Shown in pieces: positions 17,814 to 27,667 of a DNA stretch of 64,000 bases (positions within the stretch are counted from its first letter, which is position 1; each line of letters starts with the position of its first letter). The notes under the pieces were generated by a model. It saw only the letters and a program-made list of their open reading frames with translations. It made no database searches and was not told the origin of the DNA. Source of the stretch: Cohnella sp. AR92 (GTDB lineage: Bacteria; Bacillota; Bacilli; Paenibacillales; Paenibacillaceae); contig NZ_RZJR01000008.1 of the NCBI RefSeq assembly GCF_003990975.1, forward strand, positions 104,928 to 168,927. Reading direction: 5' to 3'. The position numbers and the translations under genes were made by a program.

Positions 17814-19130
17814 ATGAACACCTCTATACTCATACAATGGACGCATCGAGGGCTGCTGGCAAGCAGCCTTCTTCTTCTGTCGGGCTGTTTCGCGGATACG
17901 CAAGGCAACGACGCCATTCCCTCGCCTTCCGCTTCCGTCTCAGCATCGGCATCGCCGCCGGCTTCCGGGACTCCGCAAGCGACGCAGCCGACGGAACCGC
18001 CCTCTTCCTCCGGGAATCCGAGCGCGGAAGAGTCCGGCAAGGAAACGGCGATTCCGTCTCCCGTGACGACCGAAGCCGTTCTGCTGGCGACGGGCGACAT
18101 CATGGTCCATTCCCCTCAGCTGCCGGCTTATTACGACGCGGCGGCGGACAGTTACGACTTCACACCGTGGTTCCGCAAGGTCAAGCCTCTCTTGTCTCAA
18201 GGGGATTGGGTCATCGGCAATCTGGAGACCCCGGTTGCGGGCGCCGACCTGAAGTTCTCCGGTTACCCGCGCTTCAACGCTCCGACCGAATTAACGAAGG
18301 CTCTTGTCGATGCCGGATTCGGCATCGTGTCCACGGCCAACAACCATTCCCTGGACAGAGGGTTTACCGGCATCCAGAGAACCCTTAACAACGTTCGCGA
18401 TGCAGGCTTGATTCCGGTGGGGACTTCCGTCTCCAACTACGATTCCCTTCGCCGGGTCATCGTGGATAAGAACGGCATCAAGCTGGGGTTCCTGTCCTAT
18501 ACGTATGGAACGAACGGCATTCCTATCCCGGAAGGCAAAGAGTACGGCATTAATCTGATTTCCCTTCCGAAGATCCAAGAGGATATCCGCGAGCTGAAGG
18601 AAGCCGGCGCCGATTCCATCGTCGTCTCCCTTCACTTCGGCATCGAATACCAAAGAATGCCCAACGACGAACAAAAAGCGCTCGCGCGCTCGGTTATCGA
18701 AGCCGGCGCCGATATCATTCTCGGCTCCCATCCTCACGTCATTCAGCCATACGAGACGATCGAAGTGGACGACCCGGAAGCGGATAGCGGAAAGCGCCGG
18801 GGCTTCGTCATCTATTCCCTAGGCAACTTCATCTCCAATCAGAAGGACGAATGGAAGGACGTCGGGGTCATCCTTCACTTGAAGCTTAGCAAGACGGTAT
18901 GGCCGGACGGCCATTCGAGCACGACTTGGAGCGACGTGGAGACAACGCCGACCTGGGTGAACCAGAGAGTCGCGAACGGGCTCAAGCGGTACACGGTTCT
19001 GCCGCTTCCTCAGACGCTGGCCGATGCGGCCGGCAAAGAATGGACTTCGGCCGAATACGGCAAGATGAGAACCTATCTGAACGGCATCAGCCTGCACCTT
19101 AAACGACTCTCGTCGCAAAGCGCAGGCTGA
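17814..19130 (+). CDS. CapA-family lipoprotein (PGA_cap metallophosphatase fold)
   Basis: A 438-residue exported protein. A positively flanked hydrophobic stretch ends in the lipobox LSGC with Cys25 as the lipid-modified residue. Residues 30-85 are a Ser/Pro/Thr-rich spacer. The catalytic-type fold then shows LLATGDIMVH, GNLETPV, STANNHSLDRG, LHFGIEY, GSHPHVIQPYE and YSLGNFISNQ, the motif series of CapA/PgsA proteins involved in poly-gamma-glutamate synthesis. No capB/capC genes are near, so it is probably a stand-alone surface enzyme. The ATG follows AGGAGGT. A much longer open frame from 17214 lies inside the methyltransferase gene and is not used. Confidence 0.88.
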   Translation: MNTSILIQWTHRGLLASSLLLLSGCFADTQGNDAIPSPSASVSASASPPASGTPQATQPTEPPSSSGNPSAEESGKETAIPSPVTTEAVLLATGDIMVHSPQLPAYYDAAADSYDFTPWFRKVKPLLSQGDWVIGNLETPVAGADLKFSGYPRFNAPTELTKALVDAGFGIVSTANNHSLDRGFTGIQRTLNNVRDAGLIPVGTSVSNYDSLRRVIVDKNGIKLGFLSYTYGTNGIPIPEGKEYGINLISLPKIQEDIRELKEAGADSIVVSLHFGIEYQRMPNDEQKALARSVIEAGADIILGSHPHVIQPYETIEVDDPEADSGKRRGFVIYSLGNFISNQKDEWKDVGVILHLKLSKTVWPDGHSSTTWSDVETTPTWVNQRVANGLKRYTVLPLPQTLADAAGKEWTSAEYGKMRTYLNGISLHLKRLSSQSAG

Positions 19131-19141
19131 TAAGGGTGATG

Positions 19142-19669
19142 TTATTCGTCCGTCGTCTCCGAGCTCGCGCCGGTCTCGGAGGCGGCCGACGACGGGACGG
19201 CCGTCTCCGCGGTCTTGTCCGCGCCTTTGTCCGATTGGGCGGACGAGGCCGGAGGCTCCCACGTTCCGGCTACCTTGCCGATGAGGTAGATCAGAAGCTG
19301 CCGATTGTGCAAGGACAGACGCTCGAGCGAACGGGAGACGATATCGCCGCGGATCTTCAGCCCCCGTTCCGCTTCCGAACGTCCAAGCTCCGTCATGCTG
19401 ACCCAGACGATTCGCCGGTCCTGCTCGTCCCGATCGCGGCGCACTAGCCCGTTCCTCTCCATGCGATCGAGCAGCGTGGTGACCGCCGCCGGCGTCGTCT
19501 CCAGATAAGGAAGCAGATCGGATGGCTTCATCGGTTCGTATTGAAGCATCAGCTCCAGTACTTGCAATTGACCTCCCGTCAGCTGCGGAGCCAGCTCCGC
19601 GTCCATCTGGGTATTCCAATCTTTCGAAAGTTTCATCCAGCTTTTCACAAATTCCGCCGCCATCTCCAT
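19142..19669 (-). CDS. MarR-family transcriptional regulator
   Basis: A 175-residue winged-helix regulator. The core runs from about 20 to 135: LTGGQLQVLELMLQ, PSDLLPYLETTPAAVTTLLDRMERNGLV (recognition helix) and RDEQDRRIVWVSMTELG (wing with the DxRxxxxxLT-type arginine). The C-terminal 40 residues are an unusual Ala/Ser/Thr/Glu-rich tail, likely disordered. The ATG at 19669 is best placed behind GGGGGAG; ATGs at 19684 and 19663 are also in frame. A TATAAT lies upstream near 19710. It converges on the CapA gene 11 bases away; its target and ligand are unknown. Confidence 0.87.
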   Translation of the reverse strand: MEMAAEFVKSWMKLSKDWNTQMDAELAPQLTGGQLQVLELMLQYEPMKPSDLLPYLETTPAAVTTLLDRMERNGLVRRDRDEQDRRIVWVSMTELGRSEAERGLKIRGDIVSRSLERLSLHNRQLLIYLIGKVAGTWEPPASSAQSDKGADKTAETAVPSSAASETGASSETTDE

Positions 19670-19871
19670 TCCATCTCCCCCCATATCCCGAACAATGCCT
19701 TCTCTTTATATTATACGCGTCGCCACTGTCGAATGATAGTTTAACGAAGTTAATTATTTACGACGTGAATCCTCATATTCTGGTACGATCCGACAGCTTG
19801 AGTCATATACTGGTGACAAACCGTGTTGAACGGAAGGACAACCGGGGATGGCATGGCGGAGGGGAACGAGC

Positions 19872-20048
19872 ATGAACCCGATAGACGAGCGCAAGAAAAT
19901 GATCGGGCAGATGGCGAAGGAAGCCGGATTATTAGAAGACCCACATTGGCTGGAACGGCTGGATGAGCCGGTGCCTCTGTGGGTCGTATTGGATATGCTG
20001 CTAAAGTGGCTTGACCGCACGGAGCCGAGAGACGGCCCTTACGATTGA
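19872..20048 (+). CDS. Small conserved-looking protein of unknown function
   Basis: A 58-residue acidic/basic soluble protein starting [20 protein letters not shown] and containing the aromatic stretch [27 protein letters not shown] stands seven bases before the ATG. Codon use matches its neighbours, with mostly G or C in third positions. Its last ten bases overlap the 3' end of the converging parC. I do not recognise the family; an amphipathic helical adaptor is one reading, but no function is assigned. Confidence 0.65.
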   Translation: MNPIDERKKMIGQMAKEAGLLEDPHWLERLDEPVPLWVVLDMLLKWLDRTEPRDGPYD

Positions 20049-22510
20049 CTTATCGGCTTAGGGAAGGCTTCCGCCAGCAGATCGTGCCGTTCCACTTGAG
20101 CGATCGTTCGGCCATGAGACTTGCGGTCGTCGATCGGAGCCGCTTCGGACAGGAATTCCATCGATACTCCGCTTGCCGTCACCGCTTCGATGGTGAAGGC
20201 GTCCTTGATGAAGAAGGCGCCGATGATGCGGGTGCCGTTCGGCTTCACCCGCTTGCCTTCCTTGAACTCGAACGTCTGGATTCCCTTGCCTCCCCGGCCT
20301 TGCTGAGGATAATCGAACAGGAGCGAGCGCTTCGCGTACCCGTAATCGGACAGGACGAGGATCTCGCCTTCGTCGCCGCTTACCGCGAAGCCGTCCGCGA
20401 CCGCGTCGCCGTCCTTGAGCGAGATGCCGCGAACGCCGCCGGCCACGCGGCCTTGCTGGCTGACGTCGCTCTCGAGGAAGCGGATGCTCATGCCCTGTTC
20501 GGTCACGAGCATGATCTCCCCGCTGCCGTCGCTTAAGTAGACGTTGACGACCTCGTCCCCGTCTCCTACCTTGACGGCGGCGATCGCCGTGCTGCGCGTC
20601 GTCGCGTAATCCGCGAGCGGCGTACGCTTGACTTGGCCGTTCCGCGTAATAAACACGAGTACCGGAGCGCCGGCAGCCTGGGCTTCCGGATTCGGCCATT
20701 CGCCGGCCTTCACGTGGATCAGGCTCACGATCCGATCGTCCTTCGTCAGAGGAAGCACGTTCACGATGGCGGTGCCGGTATCCTTCCACTTGAATTCCGG
20801 GATCAGGTGGACGGGCAGCTGGAAGTATTGTCCCTTCTGGGTGAAGAGCAGTAGCGAATCCAGCGTGTTCGGCTGAAGGCTCCAGCGGATGCCGTCCCCT
20901 TCCTTCACTCCCGAGCTTCCCATGTCGCCGCCCGATCGGGTGAACGACATCAGGCTTGTCCGCTTCACATAGCCCTGGCGGCTGAGCGTCACGATGACTT
21001 CTTCCGCCGGCACCGTCACTTCGATATTGACCTTGATCTCTTCGACCTCGCCCTGGATGACCGAGCGGCGGTCGATGCCGTATTTGGTCCGGATCTCTCC
21101 GAGCTCATCCTTGATGACCCCGATCAGCTTCTTCGGGTTGTCCAGAATCGAACGCAGGTATTGTATCTTCTTGAGCGTGTCGGCGTGTTCCTTCTCGAGC
21201 GAAGTGATCTCCAGATTGGTCAGGCGATACAGCTGCAAGGTCAGGATTGCGTCCGCTTGGCGTTCGGAGAAGCCGAACTTGGCAACCAGGTTGTTCTGGG
21301 CGTCCTGGCGGTTCTTGGAGGCCTTGATCGTCTCGATGACGGCATCCAGCAGGTTCAGCGCCTTGACGAGCCCCTCGAGGACGTGAGCGCGGTCTTCCGC
21401 CTTCTCCAGATCGAATTGGGTGCGATGCGTGACGACTTCCTTCTGATGCGCGATATACGCTTCCAGAATCGCTCTCAGCCCCAGCTGGCGCGGAGCCTTG
21501 TTCACGATGGCGACCATGTTGAAGCTGTAGGTTACCTGAAGATCCGTCTTCTTCAGCAGGTACGCCAGAATGCCTTCGGCGTCGGCGTCCTTCTTCAGTT
21601 CGATGACGATTCGCATGCCCGCGCGTCCGCTCTCGTCCCGAACCTCCGCGATGCCCTCGACCTTCTTCTCCAGTCTGAGGTTGTCGATCGCATGAACGAG
21701 CCTGGATTTGACGACCTGATACGGAATCTCGGTAATGACGATCTGCTGTTTGCCGCCGCGAACGTCCTCGATCGCCGTCTTCGAGCGGATGTACATCCGT
21801 CCCTTGCCGGTCTCGTAAGCCTCGCGAATGCCCTCTTCGCCCATGATGATGCCGCCGGTCGGAAGATCCGGGCCTTTGACGATGGCCATCAGCTCGGACG
21901 TCGTCATCTCCGGCTTGTCCATGAACGCGACGCAGGCATCGATGACTTCTCTCAGATTGTGAGGCGGAATCTCCGTCGCGAAGCCCGCCGAGATGCCGCT
22001 GACCCCGTTGACCAAGAGGTTCGGGTAGCGGGAAGGAAGCACGACCGGCTCCTTCGCCGTGTTGTCGAAGTTATCTTTGAAGAGAACCGTTCGTTTCTCG
22101 ATATCCCGGATAAGCTCCATCGCGATCGAAGACAGCCTGGCTTCGGTATAACGCATGGCCGCCGGCGGATCGTCGTCCATCGAGCCCCAGTTGCCGTGCC
22201 CGTCGACGAGCGTATGCCCCATCTTCCAAGGCTGCGCCATGCGGACCATGCCCTCATAGATGGATGAGTCGCCGTGAGGGTGATAGTTGCCCATCACGTC
22301 GCCGACGGTCTTCGCCGACTTGCGGTACGGCTTGTCCGGCGTGTTGCCTCCGTCGTACATTGCATAGAGGATTCGCCTCTGGACGGGCTTCAGCCCGTCG
22401 CGAACGTCCGGGATCGCCCGGTCTTGAATGATATATTTGGAATAGCGTCCGAAGCGGTCGCCCACGACCTCTTCCAGGAACGCTGGCAGGTATTGCTCCA
22501 TCATACTCAT
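20039..22510 (-). CDS. parC: DNA topoisomerase IV subunit A
   Basis: Cuts and rejoins DNA to unlink daughter chromosomes; partner of ParE. The 823-residue protein has the winged-helix breakage domain with catalytic Tyr121 in [10 protein letters not shown], the quinolone-determining stretch [10 protein letters not shown] (Ser82 and Glu86, the wild-type residues), the tower domain, and C-terminal beta-pinwheel repeats (about 500-810). The start is behind GGGGGAGAACG. It follows parE by 20 bases, the usual parE-parC order. The 3' end overlaps the small converging gene. Confidence 0.96.
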   Translation of the reverse strand: MSMMEQYLPAFLEEVVGDRFGRYSKYIIQDRAIPDVRDGLKPVQRRILYAMYDGGNTPDKPYRKSAKTVGDVMGNYHPHGDSSIYEGMVRMAQPWKMGHTLVDGHGNWGSMDDDPPAAMRYTEARLSSIAMELIRDIEKRTVLFKDNFDNTAKEPVVLPSRYPNLLVNGVSGISAGFATEIPPHNLREVIDACVAFMDKPEMTTSELMAIVKGPDLPTGGIIMGEEGIREAYETGKGRMYIRSKTAIEDVRGGKQQIVITEIPYQVVKSRLVHAIDNLRLEKKVEGIAEVRDESGRAGMRIVIELKKDADAEGILAYLLKKTDLQVTYSFNMVAIVNKAPRQLGLRAILEAYIAHQKEVVTHRTQFDLEKAEDRAHVLEGLVKALNLLDAVIETIKASKNRQDAQNNLVAKFGFSERQADAILTLQLYRLTNLEITSLEKEHADTLKKIQYLRSILDNPKKLIGVIKDELGEIRTKYGIDRRSVIQGEVEEIKVNIEVTVPAEEVIVTLSRQGYVKRTSLMSFTRSGGDMGSSGVKEGDGIRWSLQPNTLDSLLLFTQKGQYFQLPVHLIPEFKWKDTGTAIVNVLPLTKDDRIVSLIHVKAGEWPNPEAQAAGAPVLVFITRNGQVKRTPLADYATTRSTAIAAVKVGDGDEVVNVYLSDGSGEIMLVTEQGMSIRFLESDVSQQGRVAGGVRGISLKDGDAVADGFAVSGDEGEILVLSDYGYAKRSLLFDYPQQGRGGKGIQTFEFKEGKRVKPNGTRIIGAFFIKDAFTIEAVTASGVSMEFLSEAAPIDDRKSHGRTIAQVERHDLLAEAFPKPISQS

Positions 22511-22530
22511 CGTTCTCCCCCTTTCCGAGG

Positions 22531-24504
22531 TTATTCTTCGAATTCGGTGAAGTCGACGTTATCGATGATCCAGCGCTTGCGCGGATCGACCTTGTCGCCC
22601 ATCAGCGTCGATACCCGTCGCTCGGCCTTGGCCGCGTCCTCGACCTGAACCTGAAGCAGGGTGCGCGTTTCGGGATTCATCGTCGTCTCCCACAGCTGCT
22701 CCGGGTTCATCTCCCCGAGTCCCTTGTAGCGTTGCAGCTCGGCGTTCTTGCCGAACTCCTTCATGTAATTCTGCAGTTGCTCGTCCGTCCAAGCGTAGCG
22801 GACCGTCTCCAGCTTGCCGGACTTCCTCGTAATCTTGTACAGCGGCGGCTGGGCGATGAACACCTTGCCGCTATCGATAAGCGGCTTCATATAGCGGTAG
22901 AAGAAGGTCAGAAGCAATACTTGAATATGGGCGCCGTCGGTATCGGCGTCCGTCATGATGACGATCTTCGAATAATTGCTCTCGTCGACCTCGAACTCGG
23001 AGCCGATTCCGGCGCCGATGGACGCGATGATCGCCTTGTATTCCTCGTTCTTCAGAATATCGACGAGCTTCGCCTTCTCGGGATTCATCGGCTTGCCCTT
23101 CAGCGGAAGGATCGCCTGATACTTCGAATCCCGGCCTTGCTTCGCCGAGCCGCCCGCCGAATCGCCTTCGACGATAAACAGCTCGTTGCGGGAAGCGTCC
23201 TTGGATTGAGCCGGCGACAGCTTGCCGCCGAGGCTCGGGCTGTCGCTGCGCTTCTTGCCGGAACGGATCTCGTCTCTCGCCTTCCGCGCGGCCTCGCGGG
23301 CCTTCGCCGCTTGGACCGCCTTGCGGATCAGCTGCTGGCCGACCTGAGGATTCTCTTCCAGGAAGACCGCCATCTTCTCGGAGACGACGGCGTCCACCGC
23401 GCTGCGCGCCGAGGCGCTCCCGAGCTGGTCCTTCGTCTGGCCCACGAATTCGACTTCGGCCATCTTGATGTTGATGACGCACATCATGCCTTCGCGAAGA
23501 TCGTTGCCCTCCAGGTTCTTGTCCTTCTCCTTGAGCTGCGCGATCTTGCGGGCATATTCGTTCATGACGCGGGTATACGCCGTCTTGAAGCCGGTCTCGT
23601 GCGTTCCTCCGCCGCGCGTCGGGATGGAGTTGACGAAGGAGACGATCGTCTCGGTATAGCCGTCGTTGTATTGAAGGGCGATCTCCACTTCGATGTCGTC
23701 TTTCTCCGCCGTGAAGTGAACGACGTCCGTGAGCACCGTCTTGTCTTCGTTCAGGAATTGAACGAACTGGCTGGCCCCGCCTTCGTAATGGAACGTCTCT
23801 TCGTTCCCGGTTCGCTGATCCTTCAGCACGACCTTCAGCCCCGAGTTGAGGAAAGCGATTTCCTGCAGACGCTCGGAAAGCGTGTCGTAGTTAATGGTCA
23901 CGTTGCCGTGGAATACCTTGGGATCGGGCTTGAACGTGACCTTCGTTCCCGTCTTGTTCGTGTTGCCCAGCACCTGCATATCGCCGACCGGCTCGCCGAC
24001 ATGCTCGACTCCGGCATTGTCGACCCAAGTCTCGAAGCGCTGCTTATGTATTTTCCCGTCACGGTAGATCTCGACTTCCAGCCACTCGGACAGCGCGTTC
24101 GTCACCGAGGCGCCGACGCCGTGCAAGCCGCCGGACTTCTTGTACCCGCCGCCTCCGAACTTGCCCCCGGCATGAAGAATCGTAAAAACGACCTGAGGCG
24201 TAGGGATGCCCGATTTGTGCATGCCCGTCGGAATGCCTCGGCCGTTGTCCTGGACCGTAATGGAATGGTCAGCATGAACCGTCACGTCGATCCGAGTGCA
24301 GAACTTCGCCAGATGCTCGTCCACGGCATTGTCCACGATCTCCCAGATCAGATGGTGGAGACCGGAGGAAGTCGTGCTTCCGATATACATTCCGGGCCGC
24401 TTGCGTACCGCAGTCAGTCCCTCGAGAATCTGAATATCGTCCGCGCTGTATTCCGTTCCGGCCTGCGCCGCCGCTTCGGCGAATAGGTCTAATTGATCGG
24501 CCAC
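22531..24504 (-). CDS. parE: DNA topoisomerase IV subunit B
   Basis: ATPase subunit of topoisomerase IV. The 657-residue protein has the GHKL fold: [12 protein letters not shown] with the Mg-binding Asn, VQDNGRGIP and the lid [15 protein letters not shown]. The TOPRIM domain carries [15 protein letters not shown] and [11 protein letters not shown], and the C-terminal block is [20 protein letters not shown]. Absence of a 170-residue insert and the order with parC mark it as ParE rather than GyrB. It begins the parE-parC operon. Confidence 0.96.
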   Translation of the reverse strand: MADQLDLFAEAAAQAGTEYSADDIQILEGLTAVRKRPGMYIGSTTSSGLHHLIWEIVDNAVDEHLAKFCTRIDVTVHADHSITVQDNGRGIPTGMHKSGIPTPQVVFTILHAGGKFGGGGYKKSGGLHGVGASVTNALSEWLEVEIYRDGKIHKQRFETWVDNAGVEHVGEPVGDMQVLGNTNKTGTKVTFKPDPKVFHGNVTINYDTLSERLQEIAFLNSGLKVVLKDQRTGNEETFHYEGGASQFVQFLNEDKTVLTDVVHFTAEKDDIEVEIALQYNDGYTETIVSFVNSIPTRGGGTHETGFKTAYTRVMNEYARKIAQLKEKDKNLEGNDLREGMMCVINIKMAEVEFVGQTKDQLGSASARSAVDAVVSEKMAVFLEENPQVGQQLIRKAVQAAKAREAARKARDEIRSGKKRSDSPSLGGKLSPAQSKDASRNELFIVEGDSAGGSAKQGRDSKYQAILPLKGKPMNPEKAKLVDILKNEEYKAIIASIGAGIGSEFEVDESNYSKIVIMTDADTDGAHIQVLLLTFFYRYMKPLIDSGKVFIAQPPLYKITRKSGKLETVRYAWTDEQLQNYMKEFGKNAELQRYKGLGEMNPEQLWETTMNPETRTLLQVQVEDAAKAERRVSTLMGDKVDPRKRWIIDNVDFTEFEE

Positions 24505-24614
24505 GTAGGGTCCTCCTTGCTTATCTCTTCCGCTTGTTCAAGTCTGCCGCCCATCGGTTCGTCGCCTAAAGCGCTTCCTTCGATTGCCATCCTTGCAAGC
24601 TCGCTTCGATCATT

Positions 24615-25601
24615 CTAATTCAAAACATCGCGCTTCGTAAAGACCGCAAACGCGACCGCAACCGCGCCGATCCCCCAAACCGCTAGAACAATAAGGGAAA
24701 ACCCGAGCGACATTCCTTCGATCGGAGGCGGCGTTCCTTGCAAATAAGAGGTTAAATTCAGGTTCACGTTAAATAAATATTTGGCGCTGTGCCAAGAAGA
24801 AGCCATATTCGACAGAATCGTTCCGGAGATGACCGCCGCCATCATGGTCACGAGGCTTGCGGCCGTGCTTTGCAGCAGAACGGACATCAAGAGGGCGATG
24901 AACGCCACGACAATGGCGGAGAACCAGGCCAGCCCCATCTCCATGAGCAGATAAGCCCCTTGGGAGATGGCATGGACAGAGGTCGTATCGATCGTCGTCT
25001 TGTTCATCCCGAAGCCGACGAACACGGGCGCGCCCCAGCCTTCATAGCCGAAGGCCAGCCCGGAGATCAAATAGCAGAGGCCCGCGGTCGTCGGGATGAT
25101 CAGCGATACGTACAGCGTCAGCGCAATCAGCTTCGAAGCGAGGACTCGCCACCGCCGGACCGGCCGGGTCAGCAGCATCTTGATCGTCCCCGCCGTTCGT
25201 TCCGAGGAGACGAGGTCGGATGCGACGGCCAGCACCATGAGCGGAATGAACAACGACACCGACCGGTCGACAAAACTGCTCGTGAACGTCACCGCGTTCG
25301 GGGAATCCGGATTCACGTCGTGGTCCAGATAGTACTGAAGCTGTTGGACGAGCGAACGCCGCCACTTTTTCCACTCTTCCGGAATCCGGTTGCTGGAGAG
25401 CGAATTCATGTTGTCGGTGATTCGCTGCTGAAGCTCGGAGCGCCAGTCGGCGAACTTCGCGGCGTTATTCTGCGCGACCTTCATCTGAGCGTAGACGAAA
25501 ATAGGAATCAGAACCAGCAGAACGAGGACGATGACGGCGAACCTTTTCTTTTTCCACACCTTTAACGTTTCGTTCTGCACCAGGGCAAGCAGGTTAGTCA
25601 C
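24615..25601 (-). CDS. ABC-2 type transporter permease
   Basis: A 328-residue membrane protein. Hydrophobic segments are at about 20-40, 110-130, 160-185, 215-245, 250-270 and 300-322, with a large extracytoplasmic loop between the first two, as in NatB/ABC-2 exporters. The motif SSERTAGTIKMLLTRPVRRW, typical of the coupling region of this class, follows the second segment. The GTG at 25601 is placed 5 bases after AAGGTGA; another GTG lies three codons earlier. It overlaps the ATPase gene by eight bases, so the two are translated together. Substrate unknown. Confidence 0.87.
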   Translation of the reverse strand: MTNLLALVQNETLKVWKKKRFAVIVLVLLVLIPIFVYAQMKVAQNNAAKFADWRSELQQRITDNMNSLSSNRIPEEWKKWRRSLVQQLQYYLDHDVNPDSPNAVTFTSSFVDRSVSLFIPLMVLAVASDLVSSERTAGTIKMLLTRPVRRWRVLASKLIALTLYVSLIIPTTAGLCYLISGLAFGYEGWGAPVFVGFGMNKTTIDTTSVHAISQGAYLLMEMGLAWFSAIVVAFIALLMSVLLQSTAASLVTMMAAVISGTILSNMASSWHSAKYLFNVNLNLTSYLQGTPPPIEGMSLGFSLIVLAVWGIGAVAVAFAVFTKRDVLN

Positions 25602-26559
25602 TCGTCTCACCTTCCGTCGCTGTCAAGAAGAGATCCTCCAAGGAAGGAGCGGCTTTCTGGACGGCCAGCACGCCGATTCCCGCGCTTGCGAAACGCCGGA
25701 TCCAATCGGGAATCGAAGCCGGATCCATGACGGTTACCACCGCCCCCGTCAGCCCGTTCAAGCAAGCCTCGTCAAGCCGATGCTCGCTCTCGCGCACCAG
25801 CGTCACCTCGGAGCTCTTCTCTAGCAAGCTTCTCCCATCCGCCGGCTTGTCAAACTGCCAGACCGTGTAGGTCCCCGCTTGCTCGAGCAGCTCGTCCACC
25901 CGTCCGACGGCGATGACCTCTCCGCGGGAGATGATCGCCACCCGATCGCACATCAACTGAATCTCGCTAAGCAGGTGGCTGGAGACAAAAAGGCTCATTC
26001 CCTGATCGGCCAACTGCCGGATAAACGCTCTCAGCTCTTTGATGCCCTTGGGGTCGAGCCCGTTCGTCGGCTCGTCCAGAATGAGCAGGCGCGGCTTCCC
26101 CAGCAGCGCTTGGGCGATTCCGAGCCGCTGGCGCATGCCGAGGGAATAAGTTCTTACCTTCTCATGGATCCGCTGGTCCAGCTGCACGATTCGGGCAACC
26201 TCGGCGATCCGTTCGGCCGTAATCCCCGGCTGCATTCGCGCGAAGTGCTCCAGGTTCTCCCAGCCGGAGAAGAACGGGTACATCTCCGGGTTCTCCACGA
26301 TGCACCCGACGTGGCGGAGCGCTCGCTCCGGGCGGCGATTGACATCCTCCCCGCAGACGAGAATGGTTCCTTCCGTCGGTTTGATCAGATCGACGAGCAT
26401 GCGAATCGTCGTCGTCTTGCCCGAGCCGTTCGGTCCGAGGAACCCGAACACCTCTCCCGCGCGAACGTCAAAGGTGATGTCCTTGATGATCGGCTTGTTC
26501 GATATCGTCTTCTTGACCTTCTGCACCGATAGGACGATTTCGTCGGAAGAGCGGTCCAT
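25594..26559 (-). CDS. ABC transporter ATP-binding protein (CcmA/NatA type)
   Basis: A 321-residue ATPase. Walker A is GPNGSGKTT near residue 42, the Q-loop follows, the signature is YSLGMRQRLGIAQALL, Walker B is LLILDEPTNGLD and the H-loop is FVSSHLLSE. The last 90 residues are an extra C-terminal domain common in drug or lantibiotic-type exporter ATPases. With the overlapping permease gene it forms a two-gene exporter. Whether it exports a peptide, a drug or a lipid cannot be decided. Confidence 0.9.
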   Translation of the reverse strand: MDRSSDEIVLSVQKVKKTISNKPIIKDITFDVRAGEVFGFLGPNGSGKTTTIRMLVDLIKPTEGTILVCGEDVNRRPERALRHVGCIVENPEMYPFFSGWENLEHFARMQPGITAERIAEVARIVQLDQRIHEKVRTYSLGMRQRLGIAQALLGKPRLLILDEPTNGLDPKGIKELRAFIRQLADQGMSLFVSSHLLSEIQLMCDRVAIISRGEVIAVGRVDELLEQAGTYTVWQFDKPADGRSLLEKSSEVTLVRESEHRLDEACLNGLTGAVVTVMDPASIPDWIRRFASAGIGVLAVQKAAPSLEDLFLTATEGETSD

Positions 26560-26593
26560 CTGAGCTTATCTCTCCTTTTGGAAGGAATCCAAT

Positions 26594-27478
26594 CTATTGC
26601 AAGGCTTGAACGATTCGATCCGCGATTCTCGCATACCCTTTCTCATTCGGGTGAAAATGGTCCGAGGACAAGTAGCGGGCGATATGCGATTCGAACAAGT
26701 CATAAGTCGGAACGATCGTCGCGTTGCCGTCCTCGGCCGTCAGCCGGTGCGCGTAGGCATTCCACTCCGCGATCGAGTCGCTGAAGGCGCGCGCTTCGGG
26801 CACGTCGTAGAACGGGTTGAACAGGCCGATATAGACGATTCTGGCAGTCGGATTGAGGTCTCTTAGCTTGCCGAAGGCCTCCCGCAGCAGCTCCTCCGCC
26901 TCCGGAAGCTTGGCCCTCAGCTGCTCGGGAGAGACATCCGCCCCCTGCTCGAACGAGCCGCCGTTGCGGGCGATCCGGAACAGATCGTTCCCTCCGATCG
27001 TGAGAAAGATCAGATCGGCTTGACCGAGGAACGAAGCGTATCCGTTGTTCGCCAATTGCTTATTCAAACGGGCCGCGGTCAGCCCGTTAATTGCGAGATT
27101 ATTAACGAGCCGGGCTTTCTTGCCGAAGGCTTCCTTCAGCTTGGCGATCGCGTTCAGAACGTACCCTTCACCCGTCTCGTCTCCCATTCCGCGGGTGAGG
27201 GAATCGCCGAGCGCGACGACTTTTATCTCCTCTTTGGCTTCCCAGTTCCCTCCCGCTTCCTTGGCTCGAGTGGCGGCTTCGGGAATCGCCAAGCCTTGCG
27301 CAGGATGCCAGACATCCTTCAAAGCCCAGCCAAAGCCGCCGAGCATAAGCCCAAAGCAGGCAGCCATCGTCATGCCGAGAATCGGCCAAAGCTTCGATGC
27401 CGGCCTGTTCGGCGAGGGGAATTGTCTGTTGATCTCCGGCTCCGTCCGGGAGTCGGAATGCTTCGTTGGATGGATCAC
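26594..27478 (-). CDS. Membrane-anchored SGNH/GDSL hydrolase
   Basis: A 294-residue esterase-like protein. After a short cytoplasmic N terminus, residues 31-52 form a membrane anchor. The catalytic domain has block I VALGDSLTRGMGD with Ser93, block III IGGNDLFR, and block V SSDHFHPNEKGY with the Asp-x-x-His pair. This set resembles Bacillus YpmR-type GDSL lipases facing the cell surface. The start is a GTG ten bases after AAGGAG. It lies 34 bases upstream of the ABC exporter genes on the same strand, so cotranscription is possible. Natural substrate unknown. Confidence 0.87.
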   Translation of the reverse strand: MIHPTKHSDSRTEPEINRQFPSPNRPASKLWPILGMTMAACFGLMLGGFGWALKDVWHPAQGLAIPEAATRAKEAGGNWEAKEEIKVVALGDSLTRGMGDETGEGYVLNAIAKLKEAFGKKARLVNNLAINGLTAARLNKQLANNGYASFLGQADLIFLTIGGNDLFRIARNGGSFEQGADVSPEQLRAKLPEAEELLREAFGKLRDLNPTARIVYIGLFNPFYDVPEARAFSDSIAEWNAYAHRLTAEDGNATIVPTYDLFESHIARYLSSDHFHPNEKGYARIADRIVQALQ

Positions 27479-27620
27479 GAACCTGATGCTCCTTCATGGG
27501 TGCGAGTGCGTAAAGCTTCCGGCGGCTTTCATGTCTATACAAGATACTCCTTCTTGAAATGATTTTCAAATGTGTCAGAAAATGAGCTCCCGTCGCGCAA
27601 GCGGATCCGCATCATAAAGA

Positions 27621-27653
27621 GCCCTCCCCATCCGATAGTTGGATGAGGAGGGC
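27621..27653 (-). terminator. Terminator after the dynamin gene
   Basis: GCCCTCCCCATCC (27621-27633) pairs with GGATGAGGAGGGC (27641-27653) with a 7-base loop. On the minus strand it is followed by TCTTTAT. It lies 14 bases after the dynamin stop. Confidence 0.8.
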
Positions 27654-27667
27654 AATGGATGATCCTA

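Noticed and set aside
17814..19130. Part of a poly-gamma-glutamate capsule operon
   Set aside because: Only the CapA-like lipoprotein is present; no capB or capC neighbours.
19741..19753. TTAAC-GAA-GTTAA as a MarR operator
   Set aside because: A perfect small inverted repeat, but it lies well upstream of the likely MarR promoter and is short enough to occur by chance.
27479..27541. 12-codon leader peptide before the SGNH hydrolase
   Set aside because: A short ATG frame with a distant AAGGAG exists, but there is no codon bias or attenuator structure to support it.
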